Made by a program: the position numbers and the translations under genes
Notes under the pieces: model-generated
The model's database searches: none
Seen by the model: the letters and a program-made list of their open reading frames with translations, nothing else
What the model was told of the DNA's origin: nothing
Part shown: one piece after another, positions 1 through 8,609 of the stretch
Position numbering within the stretch: the stretch's first letter is position 1
Layout of the letters: each line of letters opens with the position of its first letter
Source of the DNA: Cerasicoccus arenae
GTDB lineage: Bacteria > Verrucomicrobiota > Verrucomicrobiia > Opitutales > Cerasicoccaceae
Assembly: GCF_014651635.1 (NCBI RefSeq)
Contig: NZ_BMXG01000008.1
Coordinates: 1-46,606, forward strand
Direction of reading: 5' to 3'
Length of the DNA: 46,606 bases

Positions 1-157
1 ACGTAGACGTTGGGCTTCCTTCACGCTCATACCGCCAAACTGCTTCTTGTAGCGACTAAATGTTGCTTGGCTAATGCCGTCTTCATCAACGCTCAAGCCT
101 TCGCTGTCGCGTAAAATACGCGATAATGTCTTCTGTCTTTCGGCGTCCTCGTTTCAT
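1..157 (-). pseudogene. IS3-family transposase OrfA remnant, frameshifted, cut by window edge
   Basis: On the minus strand an ATG at 157 opens with residues MKRGRRKTEDII, like the N-terminus of IS3-type OrfA helix-turn-helix proteins. The frame then needs a one-base shift near 'ATTATCG' to continue as ILRDSEGLSVDEDGISQATF and then SRYKKQFGGMSVKEAQRLR. The last part matches the conserved OrfA pattern (HGIS-ATFY-W--KYGGM-V-EAKRL). A few residues expected between GLSV and the HGIS-like motif also seem to be missing. The shift and the small deletion make this a decayed copy rather than a working transposase. The rest of the element, including OrfB, would lie left of the window. No terminal inverted repeat could be identified on the right side. 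Confidence 0.7.
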
Positions 158-577
158 GATATCGGTCCTTTCATAAAGGCCAAATACAGTCAGTTCAAGT
201 GGTCGCGCTCAAAGGGACCCAACCAAAACCACACAACTCGATCTTACGATCAATAAGAAGGGAACAAGTGGACTGATCAGGACGCCAGTGTCTGAGATTT
301 AACAGTGAGGAACGAACGATGGAAACCGAATTAATGCCTACTCAGGGCGAAAGTCATTCGATCAGACGCCAACTGCATTGAGGTTTGGTTAAGAATCTAA
401 ATCAATCTTTGAACATCAAGTTACCGCTCGAAACAGATACTAAAGCGTTTTAGATGAATTGGGCTCATATTATAGCATTGCCTGATTCCTGTCCAGTTTC
501 CGTGCAACACATCGTACAATAGATCAGGCTAAACCCGCATTTTCGTGCATCAGGCTGCATTGACGCCAGTTCTGCCT
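158..577. other. Intergenic stretch with no recognisable gene
   Basis: About 420 bases lie between the transposase remnant and the tRNA terminator. Only very short open frames occur, for example a 20-codon one from the ATG at 319, and none has support. The part next to 157 may be the former end of the insertion element, but I could not identify its boundary. Confidence 0.5.
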
Positions 578-619
578 AAAAACAACAAAGCCCGCTAAGT
601 CATTGACCTAACGGGCTTT
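578..619 (-). terminator. Rho-independent terminator of the tRNA-fMet gene
   Basis: Read on the minus strand, the arms AAAGCCCGTTAG and CTTAGCGGGCTTT form a stem with one G-U type mismatch. The stem is followed by a T-rich tail (GTTGTTTTTA). It lies five bases beyond the encoded CCA end of the tRNA at 624. Confidence 0.8.
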
Positions 620-623
620 AAAT

Positions 624-700
<77 letters not shown>

Positions 701-1012
701 TCGTGGAAAAGCCGAGAAACAAACAAGGTTGCCCCCACCCCTGCAAGAGAAATATTTATTTTTTTTCATTTTTCTTAAAACAGCGCGATTTTGCGATGTG
801 CGGAGAGGTAATAAAAATACGATTTTCCGGCTTGCCAGCAGGTTTGCAGCGCCTAGTCTTCCGCCCTTCATCTGATCAAGCGGCTTCCCGGACCGATTTG
901 ATTTTAAAAACTGAATAAATCCCAAAAAGCGACTCCTGAACAAGGAGAAGCCTCTGAAGATCCAAGGTTCGCCCACTGCCGGAATGGTGCGAATACGGAG
1001 CCCACATACAAT
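701..1012. other. Divergent upstream region between tRNA-fMet and rpsB
   Basis: This 312-base stretch must carry the promoters for the minus-strand tRNA and the plus-strand rpsB operon, but I could not assign -35/-10 boxes with confidence. The rpsB leader has a small hairpin (CTCCT at 933-937 with AGGAG at 943-947). A GGAG at 997-1000, 12 bases before the rpsB ATG, may serve as ribosome binding site. Open frames here on either strand look spurious; one crosses the tRNA. Confidence 0.5.
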
Positions 1013-1858
1013 ATGAATATCACTGTAAAAGACCTGTTGGACGCCGGTGTGCATTTTGGCCACCAGACCCGCCGTTGGAATCCGAAGTCGAAGCCATACG
1101 TCTTCGATCACCGCCACGGTATTTCCATTATCGATCTGGAAAAAACCTACGCACTACTCGAGAAGTCCTACGCGTTCGTTGAAGAACTTGTTGCTAGCGG
1201 CAAAGACATCATGTTCGTCGGCACCAAGCGCCAAGCTCAGGAAATCCTGCGTGAAGCTGCAACGACCTGCAATATGCCTTTCGCGGTGAACCGCTGGATG
1301 GGCGGTGCGCTGACCAACTGGACCACTTCCAAAGCCAGCCTCGAAAAATACAAGCGTTACCTGCGCATGGAAGCTGATGGCGAACTGCAGAAGCTACCTG
1401 GTAAAGAAGGTGCCGCGATCCGTCGCGAGATGGCCCGTATGCACCGCAATTTTGAAGGCATGCTTGAGATCAAGGGCATTCCAGCTGCATTGTTCATCAT
1501 CGACGTAAAAAGCGAATTGATCGCTGTCGCCGAAGCCCGCCGCTTGAAGATCCCGGTTGTTGCCTTGGTCGACACCAATTCCGACCCAACTATCGTCAAC
1601 TACCCGATCCCGGGTAATGACGACGCCGTCAAGTCCATCCGTATGGTCACCGAAGTGATTATGGAAGCCGTTCAAAACGGCCTTGCTCGCCGCAGCGAAG
1701 TGCGCAACGCCCCACAACAGGGCATTACGCCAATCGTCCGTCAGGAATTCGTGGACAACGAACCCGAAGTCACCTTCTCTGACGACATCGTATTGGACGA
1801 ACCGCGCAAGGCTCCAGCTGAAGAAAGTACCGAAGCTCCAGCGGCCGAAAAAGAATAA
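1013..1858 (+). CDS. rpsB: 30S ribosomal protein S2
   Basis: This is ribosomal protein S2, a component of the small subunit needed for mRNA binding and S1 docking. The N-terminus (DLLDAGVHFGHQTRRWNPK) and the internal stretches FVGTKRQAQ, NRWMGGALTNW, IPVVALVDTNSDP and IPGNDDA are S2 signatures. At 281 residues it is about 40 longer than E. coli S2. The extra length is a C-terminal tail from about residue 240 rich in Glu, Asp, Pro and Ala, ending APAAEKE, probably disordered. The GGAG at 997-1000 supports the ATG used. It is followed after 38 bases by tsf, the common bacterial rpsB-tsf operon. Confidence 0.97.
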   Translation: MNITVKDLLDAGVHFGHQTRRWNPKSKPYVFDHRHGISIIDLEKTYALLEKSYAFVEELVASGKDIMFVGTKRQAQEILREAATTCNMPFAVNRWMGGALTNWTTSKASLEKYKRYLRMEADGELQKLPGKEGAAIRREMARMHRNFEGMLEIKGIPAALFIIDVKSELIAVAEARRLKIPVVALVDTNSDPTIVNYPIPGNDDAVKSIRMVTEVIMEAVQNGLARRSEVRNAPQQGITPIVRQEFVDNEPEVTFSDDIVLDEPRKAPAEESTEAPAAEKE

Positions 1859-1896
1859 GTTTTAATCTGCAAGAAAACCCGAACGAAAAAACTACC

Positions 1897-2487
1897 ATGT
1901 CAGCAATCTCCGCAAGTATGGTCAACGAGCTCCGTCAACGCACGGGCCTCGGTTTGATGGACTGCAAAAAAGCACTTGTCGAAGCTAACGGCGACCAAGA
2001 AGCCGCGATCGATTTCCTCAAGAAAAATGGCGCAATCAAGGCCGCTAAAAAAGCCGGTCGTGAAGCCAGTGAAGGCATCATCGAGAGCTACATCCACATG
2101 GGTGGCAAGGTCGGCGTAATGATCGAACTCAACTGCGAATCTGACTTCGTGGCAAAGAACGACGGTTTCAAGGCATTAGCTCGTGACATCGCGATGCACA
2201 TCGCCGCGGCTAGCCCTGTTGCTGTCAGCCGTGAAGACGTCTGCCAGGACATCATCGCTAAGGAGCGTGAAGTCGCCGTCGCTCAAGCCGAAGGCAAGCC
2301 AGCACAAGCCATTGAGAAGATCGTTGAAGGCAAAGTGAACAAGTTCCTGTCCACCGTGGCATTGCTTGAGCAGCCTTACGTCAAGAATACGGACCAGACC
2401 GTACAAGAGCTGTTGACCGAAGCCATTCAGCGCATCGGTGAAAACATCAAGGTTCGCCGTTTTGCCCGCTTCGCCATCGGCGAGTAA
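1897..2487 (+). CDS. tsf: Elongation factor Ts (short form)
   Basis: This is EF-Ts, the guanine nucleotide exchange factor for EF-Tu. The N-terminal UBA-like module carries RQRTGLGLMDCKKAL (about residues 13-27), and the core carries ELNCESDFVAKND (about 76-88); both are diagnostic. At 196 residues it is the short type, like Thermus EF-Ts, and lacks the duplicated core subdomain and coiled coil that make the E. coli protein 283 residues long. It is co-transcribed with rpsB and followed 28 bases later by a strong intrinsic terminator. Confidence 0.97.
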   Translation: MSAISASMVNELRQRTGLGLMDCKKALVEANGDQEAAIDFLKKNGAIKAAKKAGREASEGIIESYIHMGGKVGVMIELNCESDFVAKNDGFKALARDIAMHIAAASPVAVSREDVCQDIIAKEREVAVAQAEGKPAQAIEKIVEGKVNKFLSTVALLEQPYVKNTDQTVQELLTEAIQRIGENIKVRRFARFAIGE

Positions 2488-2515
2488 TCATGCGCGCTTA
2501 AATTGATTAATTTAC

Positions 2516-2551
2516 AAGCCTTCGCTCTTTTTCAGGGGCGAAGGCTTTTTT
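2516..2551 (+). terminator. Rho-independent terminator of the rpsB-tsf operon
   Basis: A perfect 10-base-pair stem, AAGCCTTCGC (2516-2525) with GCGAAGGCTT (2538-2547), has a 12-base loop and ends in six T residues (2546-2551). The right arm also holds GAAGG (2540-2544), the only Shine-Dalgarno-like sequence in front of the next gene. Folding of the terminator would hide it. Confidence 0.9.
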
Positions 2552-2556
2552 ATGCA

Positions 2557-3804
2557 ATGCCCTCCTCCTCCTCCCCCCCCCCTCACATTGTCGTTGTCGG
2601 TGGTGGCCCCGCTGGCGTCTTCGCAGCACTCACGGCAGCAGCTAGCCCAAACGGTAGCACCGTGACTCTGCTTGAAACCGAGCCAATGATCCTGCGCGCT
2701 TGGCGATCTCCTGGTACCCTGCCGGGCGGCCTCACCCGCGAGATATGGGACCCAGCAGAATTTGCCACGTTGCTGGGAGCAGGGAGTAAAGAAATGATTG
2801 GCCCTCTTACTCGCTACGGCCCAGGCGATTTCGAAGCCTGGTTGGAAGAACATGACGCAGATTTACAGGTGGACAAAAATGGCCGTGCCCACATCCGTGG
2901 CACCCTCCCCCTAGATGTGGCGTTATTCTTTGAACGTAAGCTAGCCGAGGCCGATGTGAACGTCAGGACTTCCAGCACGCTTCGCGCAGTAGATATCAAG
3001 TCCACAGGCGGCTTCTGGCTAACCCTTGCAGATGAACGCACCTTGCAGGTCGATCAGCTTATCTTAGCTGCTGGCGGCTTAATCGCAAATCCGACACGAC
3101 GTATCGTTCAGGACCTTGGACACACGATCACGGACTGCTTCCCTGCGCTGACCGGATTCCAATCGACCGACAGCCGACTACGTGGTGTGAGCGGCGCTTT
3201 GGATGGCCAGTATGAGATACGTGTTGGCGACACAGACCACATGGCAACTGGGCGTATCGCAATCGAGGCTTGGGGATTTAGTGGCCCAGCAGTCTGGGAG
3301 CTATCGACTCGCCAAGCCCATTATCTCGACAAGCTACACAATCGTTTTCCTCTACGCATCAGTTGGTTGCCCGGGGGGGCGCGCATGGCGGCGAAACTTA
3401 TTGAGGAACAGCTTAGACGTTTTCCTAGTGGGCGCGTGGGTGCATTTGAGGATTCACGTATTCCGCATCGACTCTGGAAAAACCTGTTAACCTCCGCGAA
3501 GCTAAGCGGAGAGGAAACCTGGGATTCGCTCACTCCTCCTCTGCGCTCCTCACTCGTCCGAGAACTAGCTTCTGGTGAATACGAGATTGTGAAGAAAAAA
3601 AATGTCCGCGGTGTAAGCTCTGTTTTGGGCGGCGTCACCAACGACGAAGTTGATTTCCGCACATTGGCCAGCCGCCGCGTACCTGGATTATATTTCGCAG
3701 GAGACATACTCGACGCCTGCGGCATCGGTCCCGCAGAAAACCTCCAAATAGCATGGACGACGGGCTGGATAGCAGGTAGCCAAGCCACCGACATTGGACA
3801 TTAA
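2557..3804 (+). CDS. HI0933/BaiN-type FAD-dependent flavoprotein
   Basis: A two-dinucleotide-domain flavoprotein of 415 residues, probably a cytoplasmic oxidoreductase; the substrate is unknown. An FAD-binding Rossmann motif (VVVGGGPAG) is at residues 12-20. GGLIANPTRR lies mid-protein and GLYFAGDILDACG near residues 375-388, followed by NLQIAWTTGWIAG, which together define the HI0933-like family. The glycine-rich segment usual after the acidic residue (GGYN-Q) is replaced by GPAENLQ. The open frame extends upstream to a TTG at 2503, but that part is the terminator, so the ATG at 2557 is chosen. The start region is odd: a C10 tract codes for SPPP right after MPSSS, and another ATG at 2552, better spaced from GAAGG, is out of frame. 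Confidence 0.85.
   Translation: MPSSSSPPPHIVVVGGGPAGVFAALTAAASPNGSTVTLLETEPMILRAWRSPGTLPGGLTREIWDPAEFATLLGAGSKEMIGPLTRYGPGDFEAWLEEHDADLQVDKNGRAHIRGTLPLDVALFFERKLAEADVNVRTSSTLRAVDIKSTGGFWLTLADERTLQVDQLILAAGGLIANPTRRIVQDLGHTITDCFPALTGFQSTDSRLRGVSGALDGQYEIRVGDTDHMATGRIAIEAWGFSGPAVWELSTRQAHYLDKLHNRFPLRISWLPGGARMAAKLIEEQLRRFPSGRVGAFEDSRIPHRLWKNLLTSAKLSGEETWDSLTPPLRSSLVRELASGEYEIVKKKNVRGVSSVLGGVTNDEVDFRTLASRRVPGLYFAGDILDACGIGPAENLQIAWTTGWIAGSQATDIGH
2573..2582 (+). repeat. C10 homopolymer tract in the flavoprotein start region
   Basis: Ten consecutive C follow a run of TCC repeats (CCTCCTCCTCCTC), so the whole 2561-2582 stretch is slippage-prone. It lies 16 bases after the ATG at 2557. A one-base gain would put the ATG at 2552 in frame with the protein and take the ATG at 2557 out of frame. 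Confidence 0.9.
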
Positions 3805-3842
3805 ACTCGACGGCTCCTTGGCGAACCGTTGAAAATCTCATT

Positions 3843-4541
3843 ATGAAAAAAATTCGTCTGCTTCTTTTCATTTCCTTATTATTTCCAGCCATTTCATTTG
3901 CCGAGACGAAGAAGGGCGAATTTTGGGAGGTTGGCGATGGCGAAGGCGGCACAATTCTTATTAAGCTTATGCCGGACTGCTTTGCCCGAACCAACTATTC
4001 CAAGGGAGAACACGGCTATTTGGGAGAGATGGGTTACTGGCACCGAGCAGGCAGTGTTACAACCGTGCTCTACGATAGCGGCTGGTCGGATGTCATCCGG
4101 AAGAACGAAGACGGATCGTTCTCAAAGAATGGCTATAGCCCAACGACACCACTTGATGGCAAACCCAGCAACACCTCGCCCGCCAAGCAAGTCAATCAGC
4201 GCCCACTCTTTGAGCCCGTGCCAGTGGAGAAATTCATAGGAGTTTGGAAGCTGATCGATGAGAACGGTGATATGTTCTACCTCGACATCAAAGCCGACCA
4301 TACCGCTCGTAGCAGCTATGCCGGTGGCCCAGAGGGCGTCTTTGGCGAAACGGGAGTCTGGCGCTACGAGGGCAATCGCATAACGATTGTATATAACTCA
4401 GGCTGGGTGAACATCATTGTCTACGGCGATGGGAAATTCATGAAGTATTCTTATGGGCCAGATCAGATTCTCGCGGGCGAATTCAACAATACATCTAGTG
4501 CCGAAAAAGTTGCCCCCAAAGAAGCGGGCGTCACTTACTAA
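3843..4541 (+). CDS. Secreted protein with two tandem copies of a ~90-residue repeat
   Basis: I do not recognise a named family. A clear signal peptide (MKKIRLLLFISLLFPAISFA) suggests export to the periplasm or beyond. The mature 212 residues are two copies of one unit, about residues 25-116 and 132-224. Paired segments are FWEVGDGEGG / VWKLIDENGD, CFARTNYSKGEHGYLGEMGYW / HTARSSYAGGPEGVFGETGVW, VLYDSGW / IVYNSGW, GSFSKNGYSP / GKFMKYSYGP and NTSPAKQV / NTSSAEKV. Each unit is probably a small beta-rich domain. The gene stands alone, 38 bases after the flavoprotein and 404 bases before nifJ. No function can be assigned. Confidence 0.8.
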   Translation: MKKIRLLLFISLLFPAISFAETKKGEFWEVGDGEGGTILIKLMPDCFARTNYSKGEHGYLGEMGYWHRAGSVTTVLYDSGWSDVIRKNEDGSFSKNGYSPTTPLDGKPSNTSPAKQVNQRPLFEPVPVEKFIGVWKLIDENGDMFYLDIKADHTARSSYAGGPEGVFGETGVWRYEGNRITIVYNSGWVNIIVYGDGKFMKYSYGPDQILAGEFNNTSSAEKVAPKEAGVTY

Positions 4542-4945
4542 AAATTTTCTGCGTAAGATATTTGCACTAAATTCTGCCCCGTCAAAACAGAACATCGAAC
4601 TCGCTTTTTATCAACGGTGAGATGAGGAGAGCAACGGGTTTAATCTCATGAGGAATCGGCAGTTCCTAATTCCTTCAACGACTTGTGCCAATATAGACCA
4701 ATGGTCAGCAGTTCTGCTGGCTCGTAAACATTTCAGTTGGCTATTTCATCAAGAAGTATGGAGCTTACTGCGATAGGGAGTGAATATCCGATCGGCACAC
4801 AGAAAACATCAATTGATCCACGGATGTTCAGTCAACAGGAAGACCGCACCCTGTTGATTAGGAATTCTAATTATATGCATATCATTCATTAGATTTTGTT
4901 GCATTAAGCAATCAGGCTTTTAACGTTGCTTATTAGAAAGCAACC
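4542..4945. other. Intergenic region upstream of nifJ
   Basis: This 404-base AT-rich stretch has no convincing gene or terminator. A short perfect inverted repeat (CAGCA-GTTC-TGCTG, 4706-4719) is too small to interpret. The AT-rich part at 4854-4890 (TTGATT then TATGCATATCATTC) is the likeliest place for the nifJ promoter, but spacing does not fit a consensus well enough to call boxes. Confidence 0.45.
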
Positions 4946-7900
4946 ATGAATAAGCCCAGTAACTTTGTCATCACCGACGCCAACGAAGCAGCTGCGTCGG
5001 TAGCCTACCGTCTCAGCGAAAATATCGCGATCTACCCGATCACGCCGTCGACTCCGATGGCGGAGCTCTCCGACGAATGGTCGCAGGCGGGGAAAGAAAA
5101 CCTATGGGGCGATATACCAACAGTTGTTCAGATGCAGAGCGAGGGTGGCGTGGCTGGCGCTCTACACGGAGCATTAACCGCTGGCACACTCGCAACTAGT
5201 TTCACTGCGTCTCAAGGGCTGCTGTTGATGATCCCCAATATGTATAAGATAGCGGGAGAGTTGATCCCTTTTGTGCTGCATGTGACCGCCCGAAGTTTAG
5301 CGACACACGCCCTATCGATCTTTGGAGATCACTCGGATGTCATGGCCTGTCGCCAGACTGGCTTTGCGATGCTGTGCTCAAATAGCGTGCAAGAAGCACA
5401 AGATCTAGCTGCCATAGCACATGCCGCCACGCTGGAGTCCCGGATCCCTTTCCTTCATTTCTTCGACGGCTTTCGCACTTCGCACGAGATCAACACCTAC
5501 GAGCCTATAAGTAATGACATCCTTTCTGAACTGATCGATGAAGACGCTGTCTCCGCTTTCCACCTACACGGGCTGAGTCCTGATTCGCCGGTAATCCGCG
5601 GCACCGCTCAGAATCCAGACGTTTTTTTTCAAGCTCGTGAGGCTGCTAACGACTACTACGACGCCCTACCCAGTATCGTGGAGAATGTGATGACACGCTT
5701 TGCGAAGCTAACTGGCCGGCACTATCAACTTTTTGAATACACTGGCGCGGAAGACGCTACCGATGTCGTTATTGCGATGGGCTCTGGCGTAGAAACATGC
5801 CAACGAGTTGCTAAGGCACTGAACCATGCAGAGGGTAAAACCGGCGTCCTCTCTGTGCGATTATTCCGCCCATGGTCCCTAGAACATTTCATCGAAGCCC
5901 TCCCCCCCACCGTCCAACGCATTTGCGTACTCGACCGCACTAAAGAACCTGGCTCCTTGGGTGAGCCGCTTTATCAGGATGTCGTCACCGCTTTGCGCGA
6001 AGCGCGTGACCTCGGAAAAATTCCAGCTGAGCCAGTTGTATTGGCCGGGCGCTATGGCTTGGGAAGCAAAGAATTCAACCCCTCGATGGCCAAGGCAGTC
6101 TTTGATAATCTAGCAAGCGGCGACCCCATGAACCACTTTTCCGTGGGCATCATAGACGACGTCACGCACCGCTCCCTGTCGGTTGACGAAACTTTCAAAC
6201 TAACAGCCGAAAACATGTTCTCCGCAGTATTTATCGGGCTGGGTAGCGATGGCACTGTCGGCGCAAACAAGAACACGATAAAAATCATCGGCGAAGAAAC
6301 TGATAACTGCGCGCAGGCTTATTTTGTTTACGACAGTAAGAAAAGCGGCGCGATGACAGTGAGTCATCTGCGATTCGGACCTAAGCAAATCAAGGCACCA
6401 TATCTCATACAAAGCGCAAAATTTGTGGGCATCCATCAATGGCAGTTCGTTACGAAATACGATGTGCTCAAATACGCTGCTCAAGGCGGCACTGTCCTGA
6501 TGAATTCACCCTTTCCGCCGGAAAAAGTCTGGGCCAAGCTACCCCTTGAGGTACAGGAAACACTCATTGAGAAGCAACTAGAGCTCTATGTAATCGACGC
6601 CTACGCGGTCGCGCGTAAGGCAGGAATGGGGGGGCGTACAAACACAATCATGCAGACCTGTTTTTTCGCGATATCCGGCATCCTGCCCAAAGATGAAGCC
6701 ATTTCGAAAATCAAATCCGCCATCGAGAAGACCTACACCCGCAAAGGCCCAACGATTGTAGAAAAGAATTTTGCGGCAGTCGATCACGCTCTGGATTCCC
6801 TTTATTTGGTAGACCTCCCCGCCAGTGCCAACTCATCAACTATATTTCCCCCGGTAGTGGCAGTGGAGGCACCAGACTTTGTCCAGCGCGTTACTGGTGT
6901 CATGCTTGCGGGTGACGGCGATCGCCTACCAGTATCTGCTTTCCCGATTGACGGTACATGGCCTTGCGCGACCAGCAAGTGGGAGAAGCGCAATATCGCA
7001 ACAGAGATCCCCGTCTGGGACCCGGATGTCTGTATTCAGTGTGGTAAATGCGCACTCGTCTGCCCACATGCGACCATTCGCTGTAAGCACTATCCCGAAG
7101 GAGCACTTGATGAAGCACCGGAGGATTTTCTTTCCGCCATTTTCAAGGACAGGAAGATTACAGATCACCGTTATACGATCCAAGTGGCACCCGAAGATTG
7201 CACGGGTTGTGGTCTCTGCGTCACCGTCTGCCCAGCAAAAAACAAAGCTAATCCGCGTCGTAAGGCCATCAACATGGAGCCGCATCAGGAAACAGCTGAA
7301 CGCGAACGCATGCGTTGGGACTTTTTTGAAACACTACCACGGCCAGAGCGCACCGAACTGGGACTGACTGTTCGCGATACCCAACTACGTGAGCCGCTCT
7401 TTGAATTTTCCGGTGCCTGCGCGGGTTGTGGAGAAACGCCTTATCTAAAGTTACTCACACAGCTCTTTGGTGATCGCCTGATGATCGCCAACGCAACGGG
7501 CTGCTCTTCCATCTATGGCGGTAATCTCCCCACCACCCCCTATTGCACGGATGAGAATGGCCGCGGGCCCGCTTGGAGTAATTCGCTTTTTGAAGACAAC
7601 GCAGAGTTCGCCATGGGCATGCGGCTCGCTGTCGATAAGAAGACTGAGATTGCACGATCTCTGCTCCAGAAACTGGCACCACAGGTTGGCGACATGCTTG
7701 TTCGTGAGATTATGATGAGTCATCAGAAGGACGAACTCGCTGTCTTTGCTCAACGTGATCGTGTGGCCGAGCTTAAGCGCAAGCTGGGCCAGATTAAAGA
7801 CCCTTCAGCTCGACGCTTAATGGTCTTTGCCGACTTCCTTGTTCGCAAAAGCGTGTGGGGCGTGGGGGGCGATGGCTGGGCCTATGATATCGGCTTTGGT

Positions 7901-8521
7901 GGTCTAGATCACGTTTTGGCCAGCGGGCGTAATGTCAACATTCTCGTCCTTGATACCGAGGTATATTCCAACACCGGTGGCCAAGCCTCGAAGTCCACAC
8001 CAATGGGAGCAGTGGCTAAGTTCGCCGCAGGAGGCAAAATAACGCCAAAGAAAGATCTCGGCCTGATCGCAATGGGCTACCGTAATGTTTATGTGGCCAA
8101 AATTGCGATGGGGGCCAATGATCGCCAAGTCATTGCTGCGTTGGACGAAGCAGAGAGCTACGACGGGCCGTCGCTTGTCATTGCCTATAGTCACTGTATC
8201 GCCCATGGCTACAATTTAAACTTTGGACTGAGTCAGCAGAAACTCGCCGTCGAGAGTGGGCATTGGCCGCTCTACAGACACGACCCACGTCGTTTGGATT
8301 TAGGTGAACCAGCGCTCCAACTCGACAGCCGCGCCGCCAAGAGATCGCTTCACGAATATGTGGACAACGAAGTCCGTTACCGTGCGCTTTCTCAAATAAA
8401 TCCTGAACGCGCCAAAGAACTGATCTCAGCAGCGGAAGCGCATTCCGGCGAAATGCGCCGCCTCTACGAAAACCTCGCCCATGTTAATAAACCCAAGCCT
8501 AATAACGGCACGCCTATTTAA
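4946..8521 (+). CDS. nifJ: Pyruvate:ferredoxin (flavodoxin) oxidoreductase
   Basis: A single-chain PFOR that oxidises pyruvate with CoA to acetyl-CoA and CO2 and passes electrons to ferredoxin or flavodoxin, in the cytoplasm. At 1191 residues it has the usual length of the homodimeric enzyme. Domains run in the expected order: N-terminal pyruvate-binding region (YPITPSTPMAELSDEW, residues ~31-46), gamma domain, then two 4Fe-4S motifs (CIQCGKCALVCP near 695-706 and CTGCGLCVTVCP near 752-763). The CAGCGE segment near 824 supplies cysteines of the proximal cluster. The C-terminal TPP domain has GDGWAYDIGFGG near 975 and EVYSNTGGQASKSTPMG. It implies anaerobic or microaerobic pyruvate metabolism. 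The downstream flavoprotein is 88 bases away on the same strand. Confidence 0.97.
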   Translation: MNKPSNFVITDANEAAASVAYRLSENIAIYPITPSTPMAELSDEWSQAGKENLWGDIPTVVQMQSEGGVAGALHGALTAGTLATSFTASQGLLLMIPNMYKIAGELIPFVLHVTARSLATHALSIFGDHSDVMACRQTGFAMLCSNSVQEAQDLAAIAHAATLESRIPFLHFFDGFRTSHEINTYEPISNDILSELIDEDAVSAFHLHGLSPDSPVIRGTAQNPDVFFQAREAANDYYDALPSIVENVMTRFAKLTGRHYQLFEYTGAEDATDVVIAMGSGVETCQRVAKALNHAEGKTGVLSVRLFRPWSLEHFIEALPPTVQRICVLDRTKEPGSLGEPLYQDVVTALREARDLGKIPAEPVVLAGRYGLGSKEFNPSMAKAVFDNLASGDPMNHFSVGIIDDVTHRSLSVDETFKLTAENMFSAVFIGLGSDGTVGANKNTIKIIGEETDNCAQAYFVYDSKKSGAMTVSHLRFGPKQIKAPYLIQSAKFVGIHQWQFVTKYDVLKYAAQGGTVLMNSPFPPEKVWAKLPLEVQETLIEKQLELYVIDAYAVARKAGMGGRTNTIMQTCFFAISGILPKDEAISKIKSAIEKTYTRKGPTIVEKNFAAVDHALDSLYLVDLPASANSSTIFPPVVAVEAPDFVQRVTGVMLAGDGDRLPVSAFPIDGTWPCATSKWEKRNIATEIPVWDPDVCIQCGKCALVCPHATIRCKHYPEGALDEAPEDFLSAIFKDRKITDHRYTIQVAPEDCTGCGLCVTVCPAKNKANPRRKAINMEPHQETAERERMRWDFFETLPRPERTELGLTVRDTQLREPLFEFSGACAGCGETPYLKLLTQLFGDRLMIANATGCSSIYGGNLPTTPYCTDENGRGPAWSNSLFEDNAEFAMGMRLAVDKKTEIARSLLQKLAPQVGDMLVREIMMSHQKDELAVFAQRDRVAELKRKLGQIKDPSARRLMVFADFLVRKSVWGVGGDGWAYDIGFGGLDHVLASGRNVNILVLDTEVYSNTGGQASKSTPMGAVAKFAAGGKITPKKDLGLIAMGYRNVYVAKIAMGANDRQVIAALDEAESYDGPSLVIAYSHCIAHGYNLNFGLSQQKLAVESGHWPLYRHDPRRLDLGEPALQLDSRAAKRSLHEYVDNEVRYRALSQINPERAKELISAAEAHSGEMRRLYENLAHVNKPKPNNGTPI

Positions 8522-8609
8522 TCCAACTTGAGGCATCATATGAAATGGAGCGGGTTCATTGATAAACAGACGCTTCTTCTCACACTGATGTCTCTGGGAA
8601 TTTGAAGCC

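Noticed and set aside
2503-2556. N-terminal extension of the flavoprotein from a TTG codon
   Set aside because: It is encoded by the rpsB-tsf terminator hairpin and has no homology features; the Rossmann motif follows soon after the ATG at 2557.
4706-4719. Inverted repeat CAGCA-GTTC-TGCTG before nifJ as a terminator or operator
   Set aside because: The five-base stem lacks a T tail and is the kind of dyad expected by chance.
5902-5908. C7 run in nifJ as a further contingency tract
   Set aside because: Runs of seven are near what chance allows (also at 3373, 6628 and 25712), so only tracts of nine or more were counted.
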